Assembly (NCBI RefSeq): GCF_002866825.1
Contig: NZ_PKUS01000003.1
Location: 62,001 to 126,000, forward strand
Direction: 5' to 3'
Origin: Pseudohalioglobus lutimaris
Lineage (GTDB): Bacteria > Pseudomonadota > Gammaproteobacteria > Pseudomonadales > Halieaceae
Length of the DNA: 64,000 nt
The translations under genes and the position numbers were made by a program. Below the pieces are notes generated by a model, which was given only the letters and a program-made list of their open reading frames with translations, was not told the origin of the DNA and did no database searches. This document shows, in pieces, positions 26,623 to 37,074 of the stretch; within the stretch, counting starts at the first letter, position 1; every line of letters begins with the position of its first letter.

Positions 26623-28275
26623 TCAGTGGATATGAATGTCCATGTCACCCATTTGGACGGGCTGTGAGCCGGGCACGCCGCCGCCGCCAAAATCTATCGG
26701 TGATGCATAGTAGGTCTTGTACCAGCCTTCAAGGGTGATAGGCTCAAGGCGGCTTTTGACTGGCTCAAAGCGAATCGGCTGACCGGGATTGACCCCCTTG
26801 AGTACCAGGTAATCCTTGACGACAATCACGCCGTTGACCACGACATACGGAATTCCGGTGGAGGGGAGTGTTCCCTTTTCATAGGTGGCATTGTCGGTCA
26901 CCGTGTCGGGGTCGAAAACCGTGATGTCGGCAACCATCCCCTCCTGCATGCGGCCCCGTTCCTGCATGCTTTTCAGACCCATTTCCCCGAGGGGACGAGC
27001 CGAGTTATAGCTGGACATTGCAACGATTTGCATAAGAGGAATGTTGTTTTCCCTGGCCAGCCGCAGGGCCCTGGCGTAACTGCCCGCCCCGCGCGGATGG
27101 GTGTTGGGCAGCTCGTCATAGGGCGTGTCCCAGGTCAGGTCGTCATCGGGGAGCATCGGCATGCCATCAGTGACCAGCGAGACGCCCGGCAGCTTGAGCC
27201 AGTCCACCACGGCCGACTCGGGCATCTTGAAAACAAGCACGGGCCTGACCGGCTCCTTCGCGATCATCCGGGCGCGTGTCTCCTGCGTGTACCACTCCCC
27301 TGTCTCTACATCCTGAATGGTGTCCTCGTACTTGTACCCCAGGGTCTCCACCCACATCTCCGGCTCCAGGAAGACCGCGTTCAAGGCGGTGGAGCCGGCG
27401 GCGTAGGGGTAGATTTCTCCCCAGACGTTCATGCCGCGCTCACGCATCCGCACCAACAATTCGTGCACCAGGTTGTAGCCAGGGTTGTTGAAATGGTTGG
27501 CCAGGGCCGGGGCTCCCAGGGCCGCCGCGTTGGCCAGCAGCTCCTGAATGCCGTTGGCTTCGGTGGTATCGGTGCCCGGGGTGTAGCGGAAATGGGCGCC
27601 GACCTGCCGGCCGTAGTGGCCCGCCAGGCGTTGCAGCTCGAAAAACTCACGCGCAGACACACCGTCGCGCATGTAGCCGACGGTCGATCCGATACCGAGT
27701 CCGCCGGCCTGCAAACCCTCGTCCAGGACCTGCAGGATTCTGTTGGCTTCTTCGAGGGTGGGCCTGCGGCAACACCAGCCGGTTCCTGCACCGCGGGTAT
27801 CAACAGCTGAGCGTGTATCCTGGGCGCCCTCGAAGCCATCGAGAACCGTGGAACGGGCGAGCTCGTGGGCAACGGCCTGCCCGTAATTAACCTGGCTGTT
27901 TCCTGCCCGCGACCTGTACCACTGATCGATATAAGGACCATTGGTGCCGACCTCGAGATCCATAACGCTGGTCCGGCCGTCGCGCAGGGCGAGCTTGTTT
28001 GACCAGGGCCGGTCGTAGTGCCAGTGGGTGTCGATAAACCCCGGTGCGACCACATGTCCGGTGGCGTCGATGGTCTGCTTGCCGCTGATCTTGTCCTGGG
28101 TGATCACGGCGATCCGGCCCGCGCTGATGCCCACATTGGCAATACTGTCGTACCTGGTCTCAGGGTCCATAACCCGGCCGTTGTTGATGACCAGGTCGTA
28201 CTCCTCGGCGCCGCTTACCGAGATGACAACTACTGCGGCTATAACGCCAACCAGAGCTCTAATGCCTACCTTCAT
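26623..28275 (-). CDS. N-acyl-D-amino-acid deacylase family protein 3, exported
   Basis: A 550-residue third member of the D-aminoacylase set. A signal sequence (VGIRALVGVIAAVVVISVSGAEE) is followed by DLVINNGRVMDPET, HxH in FIDTHWHYDRP, the bridging-site region VMDLEVGTNG, His in VGAHFRYTPG, His in LANHFNNPG, and Asp in LVTDGMPML. Start ATG 28275 has GAGGA 8 bp upstream. The C-terminal tail ends in an acidic/His-rich MGDMDIHIH that could bind metal. It is closer to protein 1 than to protein 2 (shared GTDTTE and GSTVGYMR blocks). Confidence 0.88.
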   Translation of the reverse strand: MKVGIRALVGVIAAVVVISVSGAEEYDLVINNGRVMDPETRYDSIANVGISAGRIAVITQDKISGKQTIDATGHVVAPGFIDTHWHYDRPWSNKLALRDGRTSVMDLEVGTNGPYIDQWYRSRAGNSQVNYGQAVAHELARSTVLDGFEGAQDTRSAVDTRGAGTGWCCRRPTLEEANRILQVLDEGLQAGGLGIGSTVGYMRDGVSAREFFELQRLAGHYGRQVGAHFRYTPGTDTTEANGIQELLANAAALGAPALANHFNNPGYNLVHELLVRMRERGMNVWGEIYPYAAGSTALNAVFLEPEMWVETLGYKYEDTIQDVETGEWYTQETRARMIAKEPVRPVLVFKMPESAVVDWLKLPGVSLVTDGMPMLPDDDLTWDTPYDELPNTHPRGAGSYARALRLARENNIPLMQIVAMSSYNSARPLGEMGLKSMQERGRMQEGMVADITVFDPDTVTDNATYEKGTLPSTGIPYVVVNGVIVVKDYLVLKGVNPGQPIRFEPVKSRLEPITLEGWYKTYYASPIDFGGGGVPGSQPVQMGDMDIHIH

Positions 28276-28419
28276 AAGATTTATCCTCTTGAACCGGACC
28301 TTCATCAACTGCCACGACTAACGATTTCGATCTTAACACATATATTTCGTATTCGAAATATGCCAATTTGTCAGGCCGTTGCTGGAGGCAGCGGTTTTTG
28401 TGTCAACCAGGGGTCCAGA

Positions 28420-29317
28420 ATGGCTGATTTTTACGTAGGGCACGAATACTGGTTCGCGGCCAGCCAGCTGATTCTGGCAATGCTGGCATGGGCGCCACGC
28501 GCCACGCTGACTCCAAAGGATTTTCGCGACGTGGTACTGGAACCCCTCGCCATTTCGGTGGGCACAGCGATACAGCTGCTGGCCGTGCCTCTGGCTGCCT
28601 TCATCTTTTTGCGGCTACTGGGCGTGCACGACGGGCTGGCCGTAGGTATCGCCTTGATTGCCGCCATCCCGGGTGGCACCGTTTCCAATATTTTTACCTT
28701 CTTCGCCCGCGGTAATGCCGCCCTGTCCATAAGTATTACCGCTGTCACAACCCTGGCGTGTCTTGTATCCACACCTTTGATTCTCTCGCTGATGATAAGC
28801 CAGTACCTGCCGGCCGATTTCACGATGCCCAAAGCGCAGATAATGCAAGAAATCGCCCTTACGTTGCTGCTGCCGCTGGCAATCGGCATGTTATTTCTCT
28901 ACCTCTACCCACGCAGCGCCCCCCACCCTGTCCAAGTGGAGTATTCGCGGGTCTTTGCTGGGCATCATTGCAATTGTGGTTGGCTCCGCCATGGCTGGGC
29001 GCTTGACTATGACCGCATTTGGCTACAGCAATCTGCTGCTGGTAGCGCTGTTTGCCGTATTCCTGTCTGCTGTTGGTTACCTGACTCCAAAGCTGGCGCG
29101 TTTATCGCGGCCCGAATCCAGCGCAATTGAGTTCGAAGTGATTGTGAGGAACATTAATCTGGGTGTTCTGATCAACGCCTCTATCTTTCCTGCCGCCGTT
29201 GCGGAAACAGCACAGCTGGGAAACACGGTGCTATTCACCCTTATACTGTAAGGTGCCCTTCAGCTGTTTATAGCGGCGGTTCTTATCTTTATCTATAGAC
29301 GATCCTCCAGGGCATAA
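28420..29317 (+). pseudogene. BASS (bile acid:sodium symporter) family transporter, frameshift plus stop
   Basis: From ATG 28420 the first frame encodes transporter helices including the family signature IPGGTVSNIFTFFARGN and ILSLMISQYLPADFTMP. At a C6 run near 28921 the frame is lost; one extra C accounts for it, and the protein resumes in the next frame as LSKWSIRGSLLGIIAIVVGSA. A TAA at 29249 then interrupts it, but the frame clearly continues GALQLFIAAVLIFIYRR to 29317. Two independent lesions make this a genuine pseudogene. BASS proteins import organic anions with Na+. Confidence 0.8.
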
Positions 29318-29548
29318 TCCTCACATTTCGGGGATCTCAAAGCGTGATCCAGAGCCTCGCCCCCAGCAGCGCTTTGGCTGCACAACTGGGGGGACAGCTG
29401 TCCCTCGATAGTAAATAGCCGCGACTCTATGAGACTTTGCGTGTTACCCCGGCCGGCATTGTGCAGCTTGGCGATACCGTTGGCGAAGCCGGAGCCAACG
29501 TGCAGCGGCGTGAAGGCGGGCTTGCCCGCGCTGCCGCGGGCGGGAATT
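29318..29548. other. Degenerate stretch between BASS pseudogene and Lrp gene
   Basis: No intact gene. One plus-strand frame reads LRVTPAGIVQLGDTV after ALAAQLGGQLSLDSK and a stop, faintly like the helix-turn-helix end of a LysR regulator. This is weak evidence for a decayed gene. Confidence 0.25.
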
Positions 29549-30037
29549 CTATTCCGGGATCAAATGGTTGAGTGGCAGGGCCGTCCGGTAAGCCACCTGT
29601 TTTATGGAAAAGCTGCTGCGGATGTTATCGATACCGGGTGTCGGGGTGAGGCTTTCATCCAGGAACCGCTGGTAACTCCTCAAATCCGGCACCACCACAC
29701 GCATCAGGTAATCGAAGTCGCCTGTCATCAGGTAACACTCCATCACTTCGGGCCATTGCGCCACGGCCTGCTCGAACGCCTGCAGGTTTGCCTTGACCTG
29801 GTGATGCAGTGTCACCTGCACAAACACATTCACGGGCAAGCCCACCCTGTCCGGGTCCAGCAACATGACGCGGCCGCGGAAATAACCGCGATCCTCCAGC
29901 AGTTTTACCCGTCGTGCGCAGGGTGTGGCAGAGAGGTGCACTCGTTGGGCCAGTTCGGTGTAGCTCAAACTGCAGTTGGCCTGCAGGGCCTCCAGGATGG
30001 CGTGATCGATTTTGTCCAGTTGTTGGTCTGCAGCCAT
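29549..30037 (-). CDS. bkdR: Lrp/AsnC family regulator, probable bkd operon activator
   Basis: A 162-residue Lrp-type protein: LDKIDHAILEALQANCSLSYTELAQRVHLSATPCARRVKLLEDRGYF is the N-terminal HTH, and the RAM effector domain follows with VMECYLMTGDFDYLMRVVV. It is divergently transcribed from the bkd operon with about 180 bp between, exactly the arrangement of BkdR in Pseudomonas, where it activates keto-acid dehydrogenase genes in response to branched-chain amino acids. The symbol is assigned from that context. An inverted repeat in the shared promoter region is a candidate site. Confidence 0.88.
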   Translation of the reverse strand: MAADQQLDKIDHAILEALQANCSLSYTELAQRVHLSATPCARRVKLLEDRGYFRGRVMLLDPDRVGLPVNVFVQVTLHHQVKANLQAFEQAVAQWPEVMECYLMTGDFDYLMRVVVPDLRSYQRFLDESLTPTPGIDNIRSSFSIKQVAYRTALPLNHLIPE

Positions 30038-30095
30038 AGCGGGAAACTCCTACTAGCAAAAAGTCTATTTTTATTAGTTGCCTACTGCAATATAA

Positions 30096-31452
<1,357 letters not shown>

Positions 31453-31453
31453 C

Positions 31454-32467
31454 GTGGCCCGAAAAAATATGATTGAGGCTATTCGCGATGCCCTGGATGT
31501 GATGCTGGGCGCAGACGACAACGTGGTGGTATTCGGCGAGGACGTTGGCTATTTTGGCGGCGTGTTCCGCGCCACCGAGGGACTGCAGAAAAAGTACGGC
31601 AAATCGAGGGTGTTCGATGCGCCGATCAGCGAGCTGGGCATCATCGGCGCCGCGGTGGGCATGGGCGCCTATGGCCTGCGACCGGTACCAGAGATCCAGT
31701 TCGCCGACTACATCCTGCCCGCCTATGACCAGATCGCCTCCGAGGCTGCCCGGCTGCGCTATCGCTCCTCGGGCGAATTCTTTGCACCGATAACTATCAG
31801 GACGCCCTGCGGCGGCGGTATCTTCGGTGGCCAGACCCACAGCCAGAGCCCGGAGGCACTGTTCACCCACGTCGCCGGCCTGAAGGTGGTCATGCCCTCC
31901 AACCCCTATGACGCCAAGGGGCTGCTCATTGCCTCGATCGAGGACGACGATCCCGTTATTTTCTTTGAGCCCAAGCGGCTCTACAACGGCCCCTTCGATG
32001 GGCACCACGAACGGCCGGTTACCCCGTGGTCGGCGCATCCCGCCAGCGAGGTTCCGGATGGACACTACACAGTGCCCCTCGGCAAGGCCTCCATCGCGCG
32101 CGAAGGCGAGGCGGTTACCGTCCTGGCATACGGCACCATGGTGCACGTGGCCCTGGTTGCCGCGCAGGAGACGGGGATAGACGCCGAAGTGGTTGACCTG
32201 CGCTCCCTGCTGCCGCTTGACGAAGAGACCATCGAAGCCTCGGTCAAAAAGACGGGGCGGTGCGTGGTCGTGCACGAGGCCACCCGGACCAGCGGCTTCG
32301 CCGGCGAGTTGATCGCGGTGGTGCAGGAACGCTGCCTCTACCACCTGGAGGCGCCAATCGAGCGGGTGACCGGATGGGACACACCCTATCCACACGCGCA
32401 GGAATGGGACTATTTCCCCGGCCCGGGCCGGGTGGGAGCAGCACTGCACAAGGTGATGGAGGCGTGA
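31454..32467 (+). CDS. bkdA2: 2-oxoisovalerate dehydrogenase E1 beta subunit
   Basis: A 337-residue transketolase-like beta subunit that completes the E1 heterotetramer. Motifs VVVFGEDVGYFGGVFRATEG, FDAPISELGIIGAAVGMGAYG, GIFGGQTHSQSPEALF and MPSNPYDAKGLL are typical of BkdA2. GTG 31454 follows the bkdA1 stop by one base and has GGAGG 8 bp upstream; an internal ATG at 31469 is less likely. It supplies part of the ThDP pocket and the E2-binding surface. Confidence 0.95.
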   Translation: MARKNMIEAIRDALDVMLGADDNVVVFGEDVGYFGGVFRATEGLQKKYGKSRVFDAPISELGIIGAAVGMGAYGLRPVPEIQFADYILPAYDQIASEAARLRYRSSGEFFAPITIRTPCGGGIFGGQTHSQSPEALFTHVAGLKVVMPSNPYDAKGLLIASIEDDDPVIFFEPKRLYNGPFDGHHERPVTPWSAHPASEVPDGHYTVPLGKASIAREGEAVTVLAYGTMVHVALVAAQETGIDAEVVDLRSLLPLDEETIEASVKKTGRCVVVHEATRTSGFAGELIAVVQERCLYHLEAPIERVTGWDTPYPHAQEWDYFPGPGRVGAALHKVMEA

Positions 32468-32469
32468 AC

Positions 32470-33789
32470 ATGGGTAACTACCTGATCAAAATGCCGGATG
32501 TCGGCGAGGGCATCGCCGAAGTCGAGATCGTTGAATGGAGCGTGCAGGTCGGCGACACCATCGTGGAAGACGACCTGCTGTGCGTGGTGATGACCGACAA
32601 GGCGACCGTGGAAATCCCGTCTCCAGTCGACGGCGAGGTGACCTGGACGGGACCCGAGGCGGGCGCAACCATGGCTGTGGGGGCGGACCTGGTCCGATTG
32701 CAGGTTAGCGGGCCGGGCAATATCGCGGCCGAAACTCGCGATGGCCAGACCGCTAGCGCAGCCGACCAGCACCCGCCGACATCCCATCCCAACGACCCGG
32801 CGCCGGTTCCAGAACCGGCACCCGGCGTGGCCGAAGTGCCGCCCCCGACACCGCAGCGACCCGCCCCGCCGCATGATGCCAACCCACCGCCAGCGGTACC
32901 CCGTCCCGAAGGTGAAAAACCTATTGCATCACCTGCAGTGCGCCAGCGCGCACGTGAAGCAGGCATCGATCTGCGCCAGGTACCGGGCAGCGGGCCTGCC
33001 CGGCGCATCTCGCACGCAGATCTCGATGCATTCATCGCCAACCATACGGCGCGGAGGGGCATGGCTGCGGGCCCAATTGCCGACACCTCCGTCAGCGAGA
33101 CCAAAGTCATTGGACTGCGCCGTAAGATCGCCGCCATCATGCAGGACACGATGCAACGCATCCCGCACTATACCTACGTCGAGGAAGTGGATGTCACAGA
33201 ACTGGAGCTATTGCGGGCCCGCATGAATGACCAGCGGCGCGACGACCAGCAAAAACTCACCATGCTGCCCTTTTTCATTCGGGCCATGGTGAAGGCATTG
33301 CGGGCGTTCCCGCAAATGGGCTCATGCTACGATGATGAGAACGAAATACTGCGGCAGTATGGCGCCGCTCATATCGGCATAGCCACCCAGACGCCGGCGG
33401 GGCTGCTGGTGCCGGTTATCCGACACGCCGAGACTCTGGATGTGTGGCAGGCTGCCACAGAGGTCAAACGGCTCGCCGAAGCGGCTCGCGCGGGTACCAT
33501 CGGGCGCGACGAACTCAGAGGTTCCAACATTACCATTACCAGCCTGGGACCACTGGGCGGGATCGCGACGACACCGGTGATCAATTCACCCGAGGTCGCG
33601 ATAGTGGGCATTAACAAGGTGGCGAAACGACCGTTGTGGCAGAACGGTGGATTCGTGCCCCGGGACATCATGCATCTGTCCTCGTCCTTTGATCACCGCA
33701 TTATCGATGGCTGGGAAGCCACCCAATTCATCCAGTGCATCCGGAGCCTGCTCGAGTGCCCGGCCATGTTATTCGTGGAGGCAGCGTGA
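32470..33789 (+). CDS. bkdB: Branched-chain keto-acid dehydrogenase E2 (lipoamide acyltransferase)
   Basis: A 439-residue E2 core. An N-terminal lipoyl domain has the lipoylated Lys in VVMTDKATVEIPSP (about residue 45); a Pro/Ala-rich linker follows; the E1/E3-binding domain is SPAVRQRAREAGIDLRQV then GPARRISHADLDAFI; the C-terminal acyltransferase carries the catalytic HRIIDG in SSSFDHRIIDGWEATQ. It transfers the acyl group to CoA to give isobutyryl-, 2-methylbutyryl- or isovaleryl-CoA. ATG 32470 comes 2 bp after the bkdA2 stop. Confidence 0.95.
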   Translation: MGNYLIKMPDVGEGIAEVEIVEWSVQVGDTIVEDDLLCVVMTDKATVEIPSPVDGEVTWTGPEAGATMAVGADLVRLQVSGPGNIAAETRDGQTASAADQHPPTSHPNDPAPVPEPAPGVAEVPPPTPQRPAPPHDANPPPAVPRPEGEKPIASPAVRQRAREAGIDLRQVPGSGPARRISHADLDAFIANHTARRGMAAGPIADTSVSETKVIGLRRKIAAIMQDTMQRIPHYTYVEEVDVTELELLRARMNDQRRDDQQKLTMLPFFIRAMVKALRAFPQMGSCYDDENEILRQYGAAHIGIATQTPAGLLVPVIRHAETLDVWQAATEVKRLAEAARAGTIGRDELRGSNITITSLGPLGGIATTPVINSPEVAIVGINKVAKRPLWQNGGFVPRDIMHLSSSFDHRIIDGWEATQFIQCIRSLLECPAMLFVEAA

Positions 33790-35198
33790 TGGATTCCCTG
33801 TCTTGCAAGGTGCTGGTGGTGGGCGGCGGACCTGGCGGTTACGTGGCGGCGATTCGCGCCGGGCAACTGGGCCTCGACACCGTGCTGGTCGAGGCGGACC
33901 GCCTCGGGGGAACCTGCCTCAATCGCGGCTGCATCCCGTCCAAGGCGTTGATCCATGGCGCCTCGATGTATCAGGAGATGCTCTCCCACAGTGAGCGTGA
34001 AAGCCTGGGCATCTCGTTGCCCGCCGCCCCGGTTTTGAACCTTGGGGGCATGGTCGAGTGGAAAGACGCGGTGGTGGACAAACTGAACCGGGGGGTCGCC
34101 GCTCTGCTGAAAAAAGCCGGCGTGAAGGTCGTCCATGGCTGGGCCAGGTTCTCCGACGGAAAAAACTGCGAGGTGGAATGCGAACAGGGCTCGCTGCATA
34201 TAAGCGCCGAGCACGTCGTGCTGGCCAATGGCTCCACCGTCAGCCCATTGCCGGGCATCCCCCTGGGCGGCGATGTCATCTCGTCCAGCGAGGCCCTCAA
34301 TCTGCAGGCCGTTCCCGACGAGACGGTGATTATAGGAGCCGGCTATATCGGCCTGGAACTCGGCATAGCCCTGCGTAAAATGGGAGCGAAAGTGACATTT
34401 ATCGAGGGGCTGGAACGCATCCTGCCACTGTTCGACCCGGAAATGACCCAACCTATCGAGAACTGGCTGAAGCGGCATGAAGTGGAAGTGATCTGCCGGG
34501 CGCGCGCCGAGCGGGTCGAAACTCAAGGCGGCAAGCCGGAGCTTGTCTATACCGACGAGCATGGAAAGCAGGGCAGGATAAAGGCAGACAAAGTGTTGAT
34601 GACCGTGGGCAGGCGCCCCAATACAGCGGGCTGGGGCCTGGAAAACATGTGCATCGATATGCAGGGCGCCGCGGTCAAGGTGGACAGCCAGTGCCGCACC
34701 TCGATGAAAAACGTATGGGCCATCGGCGACCTGGTGGGTGAACCCATGCTGGCGCACAAGGCGTCGGCCCAGGCGGAGATGGTGGCGGAAATCATTGCCG
34801 GCAAACGTCGCGAATTCGACCCGAAGGCCATCCCGGCGGTGTGCTTCACCGAGCCTGAAATCATCGGGGTGGGACTCTCGCCCGCTGAGGCTGCCAACCA
34901 GGGCATCGAGACCGTGGTGGGAAAATTCCCGTTCGCGGCCATCGGCAGGGCGCTGGCCATGAACAGCGGCACGGACGGCGGGTTCGTGCGGGTGACGGCG
35001 CGGGCCGACAATCACCTGGTCCTCGGCATGCATGCTGTCGGGACCCACGTCGCCGAACTCAGCAATCAGTTTGCACTGGCACTGGAGATGGGCGCCTGCC
35101 TGGAAGATATCGCCGGCACCATACATGTCCACCCCACCCTGGGCGAAGCGACCATGGAAGCGGCGCTGGCGGGACTGGGAAAGGCCATACATGGCTGA
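33789..35198 (+). CDS. lpdV: Dihydrolipoyl dehydrogenase (E3) of the bkd complex
   Basis: A 469-residue FAD/NAD disulfide oxidoreductase that reoxidises dihydrolipoamide. The FAD site is VLVVGGGPGGYVAAIRAGQ; the redox disulfide is GGTCLNRGCIPSKAL; the NAD fold is VIIGAGYIGLELG; and the C-terminal dimer domain has the His-Glu dyad in HPTLGEATMEA. The start shares one base with the bkdB stop. Sequence is of the Pseudomonas LPD-Val type dedicated to Bkd rather than to pyruvate dehydrogenase. Confidence 0.95.
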   Translation: MDSLSCKVLVVGGGPGGYVAAIRAGQLGLDTVLVEADRLGGTCLNRGCIPSKALIHGASMYQEMLSHSERESLGISLPAAPVLNLGGMVEWKDAVVDKLNRGVAALLKKAGVKVVHGWARFSDGKNCEVECEQGSLHISAEHVVLANGSTVSPLPGIPLGGDVISSSEALNLQAVPDETVIIGAGYIGLELGIALRKMGAKVTFIEGLERILPLFDPEMTQPIENWLKRHEVEVICRARAERVETQGGKPELVYTDEHGKQGRIKADKVLMTVGRRPNTAGWGLENMCIDMQGAAVKVDSQCRTSMKNVWAIGDLVGEPMLAHKASAQAEMVAEIIAGKRREFDPKAIPAVCFTEPEIIGVGLSPAEAANQGIETVVGKFPFAAIGRALAMNSGTDGGFVRVTARADNHLVLGMHAVGTHVAELSNQFALALEMGACLEDIAGTIHVHPTLGEATMEAALAGLGKAIHG

Positions 35199-35253
35199 AG
35201 CGCAGGAACAATCATAATACTCGCGGGAGCAGGATCTGGCGGAACTTTAGGTA

Positions 35254-35406
35254 AAGTACGAATACTGGATAGCCGTATGGCAGCTGGTGCTTGCCATGCT
35301 GGGAATGGGCGCCACCCTGGCGTACCTGCTAACCGCACCCGTGATTCTCTCGCTGATGATAAGCGAGTACCTGCCGGCGGACTTCACCATGCCGAAAACG
35401 CAGATA
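35254..35406 (+). pseudogene. BASS transporter fragment with internal deletion
   Basis: One frame encodes KYEYWIAVWQLVLAMLGMGATLA fused directly to TAPVILSLMISEYLPADFTMPKTQI. The two halves match widely separated parts of the BASS pseudogene at 28420-29317 (EYWFAASQLILAML and STPLILSLMISQYLPADFTMPKAQI). About 100 codons between them are gone. Homology stops at 35406, where the next fragment begins. Confidence 0.7.
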
Positions 35407-35776
35407 AGGTACCGTGTAGCCGGGAAACCAGGGCAAACGACTCGCGAAATCGACCCGGTTTGGGCAGGGCAGAATGGCGTATATGGTAGTTCAGGCCCAG
35501 GGAGGTGTCCTTCTCCCAGTAAAGCGGTCCCAGCATCCCGCGCGGGCCAACCTTCAATTTTTCTCCGAAGGGCGACTGCAGCTCATGTGCAGTGCGCAAA
35601 CCGTCTGCCAGGCCGTGCAGGAACTCCTGCTCGTCAGCTCCCTCGGGCAGGGTAAACAGATTAAAACTGCTCGTGTGCATGGGCGTTTCTCTGCTCTCCA
35701 TCATCAGGAATGCGCTGTCGATAATGCTTAACTTTTTCAATTGCTTATCAGCTCCATTATTCAATACCAAAGACAC
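35384..35776 (-). pseudogene. Wax ester synthase/diacylglycerol acyltransferase, N-terminal fragment
   Basis: About 120 residues of a WS/DGAT protein (normally 450 or more): LKKLSIIDSAFLMMESRETPMHTSSFNLF, then YWEKDTSLGLNYHIRHSALPKPGR and VSRLHGT, all typical of the N-terminal domain. Homology ends at about 35408, before the catalytic HHxxxDG motif, and abuts the BASS fragment, so a deletion joined two unrelated genes. Remaining codons to the stop at 35384 are read-through of the antisense BASS sequence. Confidence 0.8.
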
Positions 35777-35794
35777 GCTTTTCGCTGCTCTTGA

Positions 35795-36988
35795 TTAGAA
35801 AATGGGCGATTCAGCCATCGGTGGGAAGGCGTTCTCTCCCGTATACGGGTTGGCATCTGCCAGCGCTTCGTTGAGTTCAAAACCAAGACCTGGCCGGTCG
35901 GGGACGGTTACATAACCGCCCTCCCACTGAATCGGCGTGGTGAGCATGTCGTTGAAAAAACCGTCGAAGTTGTCGATGCTTTCAAGGATCAGAAAGTTCG
36001 GCAGCGTGGTTGACAACTGAATGTTCGCCGCGGCTTCGATCGGACCGGCGTACAGGTGCGGTGCAAACTGCGCATAATGCGCCTCGGCCATGGCAGCGAT
36101 CTTCTTGCCCTCCAGAATACCGCCCACGCGACCCAGGGCCGGCTGCAGGATTTGAATCGCCTGCGCCTCCAGTACTTTTGAAATCTCGAAACGGCCGACC
36201 AGTCGTTCGGCACCGGAGATCGGAATAGTGGTGGAACGGGCAACGCGCGCCATTTCTTGTGGATTGCATGGCGGCACAGGCTCCTCGAACCAGAGCGGAT
36301 CGAATCTCTCCAACCGGCGGGCAAGGCGAATTGCACTGGAAGTGGTTAATTGGCCATGTGTCTTGATCATCAAATCACACTTGCTTCCAGCCACCTCGCG
36401 CAAACTTTGCATCAGCTGCTCCGCGCCTTCCAGGGCCTCGAGGGAAAGCTGGCGCGGATCGAAAGAACCCATCGGCATTACCGGATCGAACCCGACAGCG
36501 GTAAAGCCCATATCCATGTAATGCTGTAAGCGTTTGGGCGCCGCAGCTGCATCGCCATGAAATTTCTCTGCGGTCAATTCATCAACGTCAGGATAAAGGT
36601 AGGTATAAGATCTCAGCTTCTCATGCACCTTCCCTCCCATCAGGTTGTAGATGGGTTGATCCAAAGCCTTGCCAATAATATCCCAGCAAGCGATTTCGAT
36701 ACCTGAGAGGACTCCCCCCGTGCTGACATCAGGACGCTGCACAAATCCGGCGGAGTAAATGATGCGCCACATTTTTTCAATATTAAACGGGCTCTCCCCT
36801 ACCACATGGCGTTCGAATACGTTCTCGATCATCTTGCAAACAGTAGCGGGCCCGAATGGTACGCCGTAGACTTCACCGTAGCCGGATATCCCATTGTCGG
36901 TTGTTAACTTAACAAATATCCAATAGGCACCGCCTTTATGCGGTGGAGGAGTCGCTACAGCCCATGTTTTTAAATCTGTGATTTTCAT
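35795..36988 (-). CDS. Enolase superfamily (mandelate racemase/muconate lactonizing) protein, acid-sugar dehydratase-like
   Basis: A 397-residue member of the mandelate racemase group, most like galactonate-dehydratase-type proteins. Blocks seen: ACWDIIGKALDQPIYNLMGGK, LWFEEPVPPCNPQEM (metal Glu), ISGAERL (metal Glu), and QPALGRVGGILEGKKIAAMAEAHYAQFAPH. The usual KxDP general-base site reads VGFDPV and the first metal-ligand strand reads LMIKTHGQ, so some canonical residues are replaced. Start ATG 36988 has AAGGAG 6 bp upstream. It lies downstream of the indolepyruvate-type oxidoreductase gene on the same strand. Substrate unknown. Confidence 0.85.
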   Translation of the reverse strand: MKITDLKTWAVATPPPHKGGAYWIFVKLTTDNGISGYGEVYGVPFGPATVCKMIENVFERHVVGESPFNIEKMWRIIYSAGFVQRPDVSTGGVLSGIEIACWDIIGKALDQPIYNLMGGKVHEKLRSYTYLYPDVDELTAEKFHGDAAAAPKRLQHYMDMGFTAVGFDPVMPMGSFDPRQLSLEALEGAEQLMQSLREVAGSKCDLMIKTHGQLTTSSAIRLARRLERFDPLWFEEPVPPCNPQEMARVARSTTIPISGAERLVGRFEISKVLEAQAIQILQPALGRVGGILEGKKIAAMAEAHYAQFAPHLYAGPIEAAANIQLSTTLPNFLILESIDNFDGFFNDMLTTPIQWEGGYVTVPDRPGLGFELNEALADANPYTGENAFPPMAESPIF

Positions 36989-37074
36989 TCTATTCTCCTT
37001 GGCTATTTGGCGGCCTTTGCCGCTTGTATCTACCACAGCTAAATTAAGGACTATCTGCCCGGTATGACTTCAAA

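Noticed and set aside
28018-28419. Extending the BASS gene upstream into 28018
   Set aside because: That part of the frame is antisense to the N-terminus of the third D-aminoacylase; the transporter homology begins at ATG 28420.
32260-32469. Longer N-terminus for bkdB starting at 32260
   Set aside because: It overlaps bkdA2 in another frame; ATG 32470 begins the lipoyl domain directly, as in other E2 proteins.
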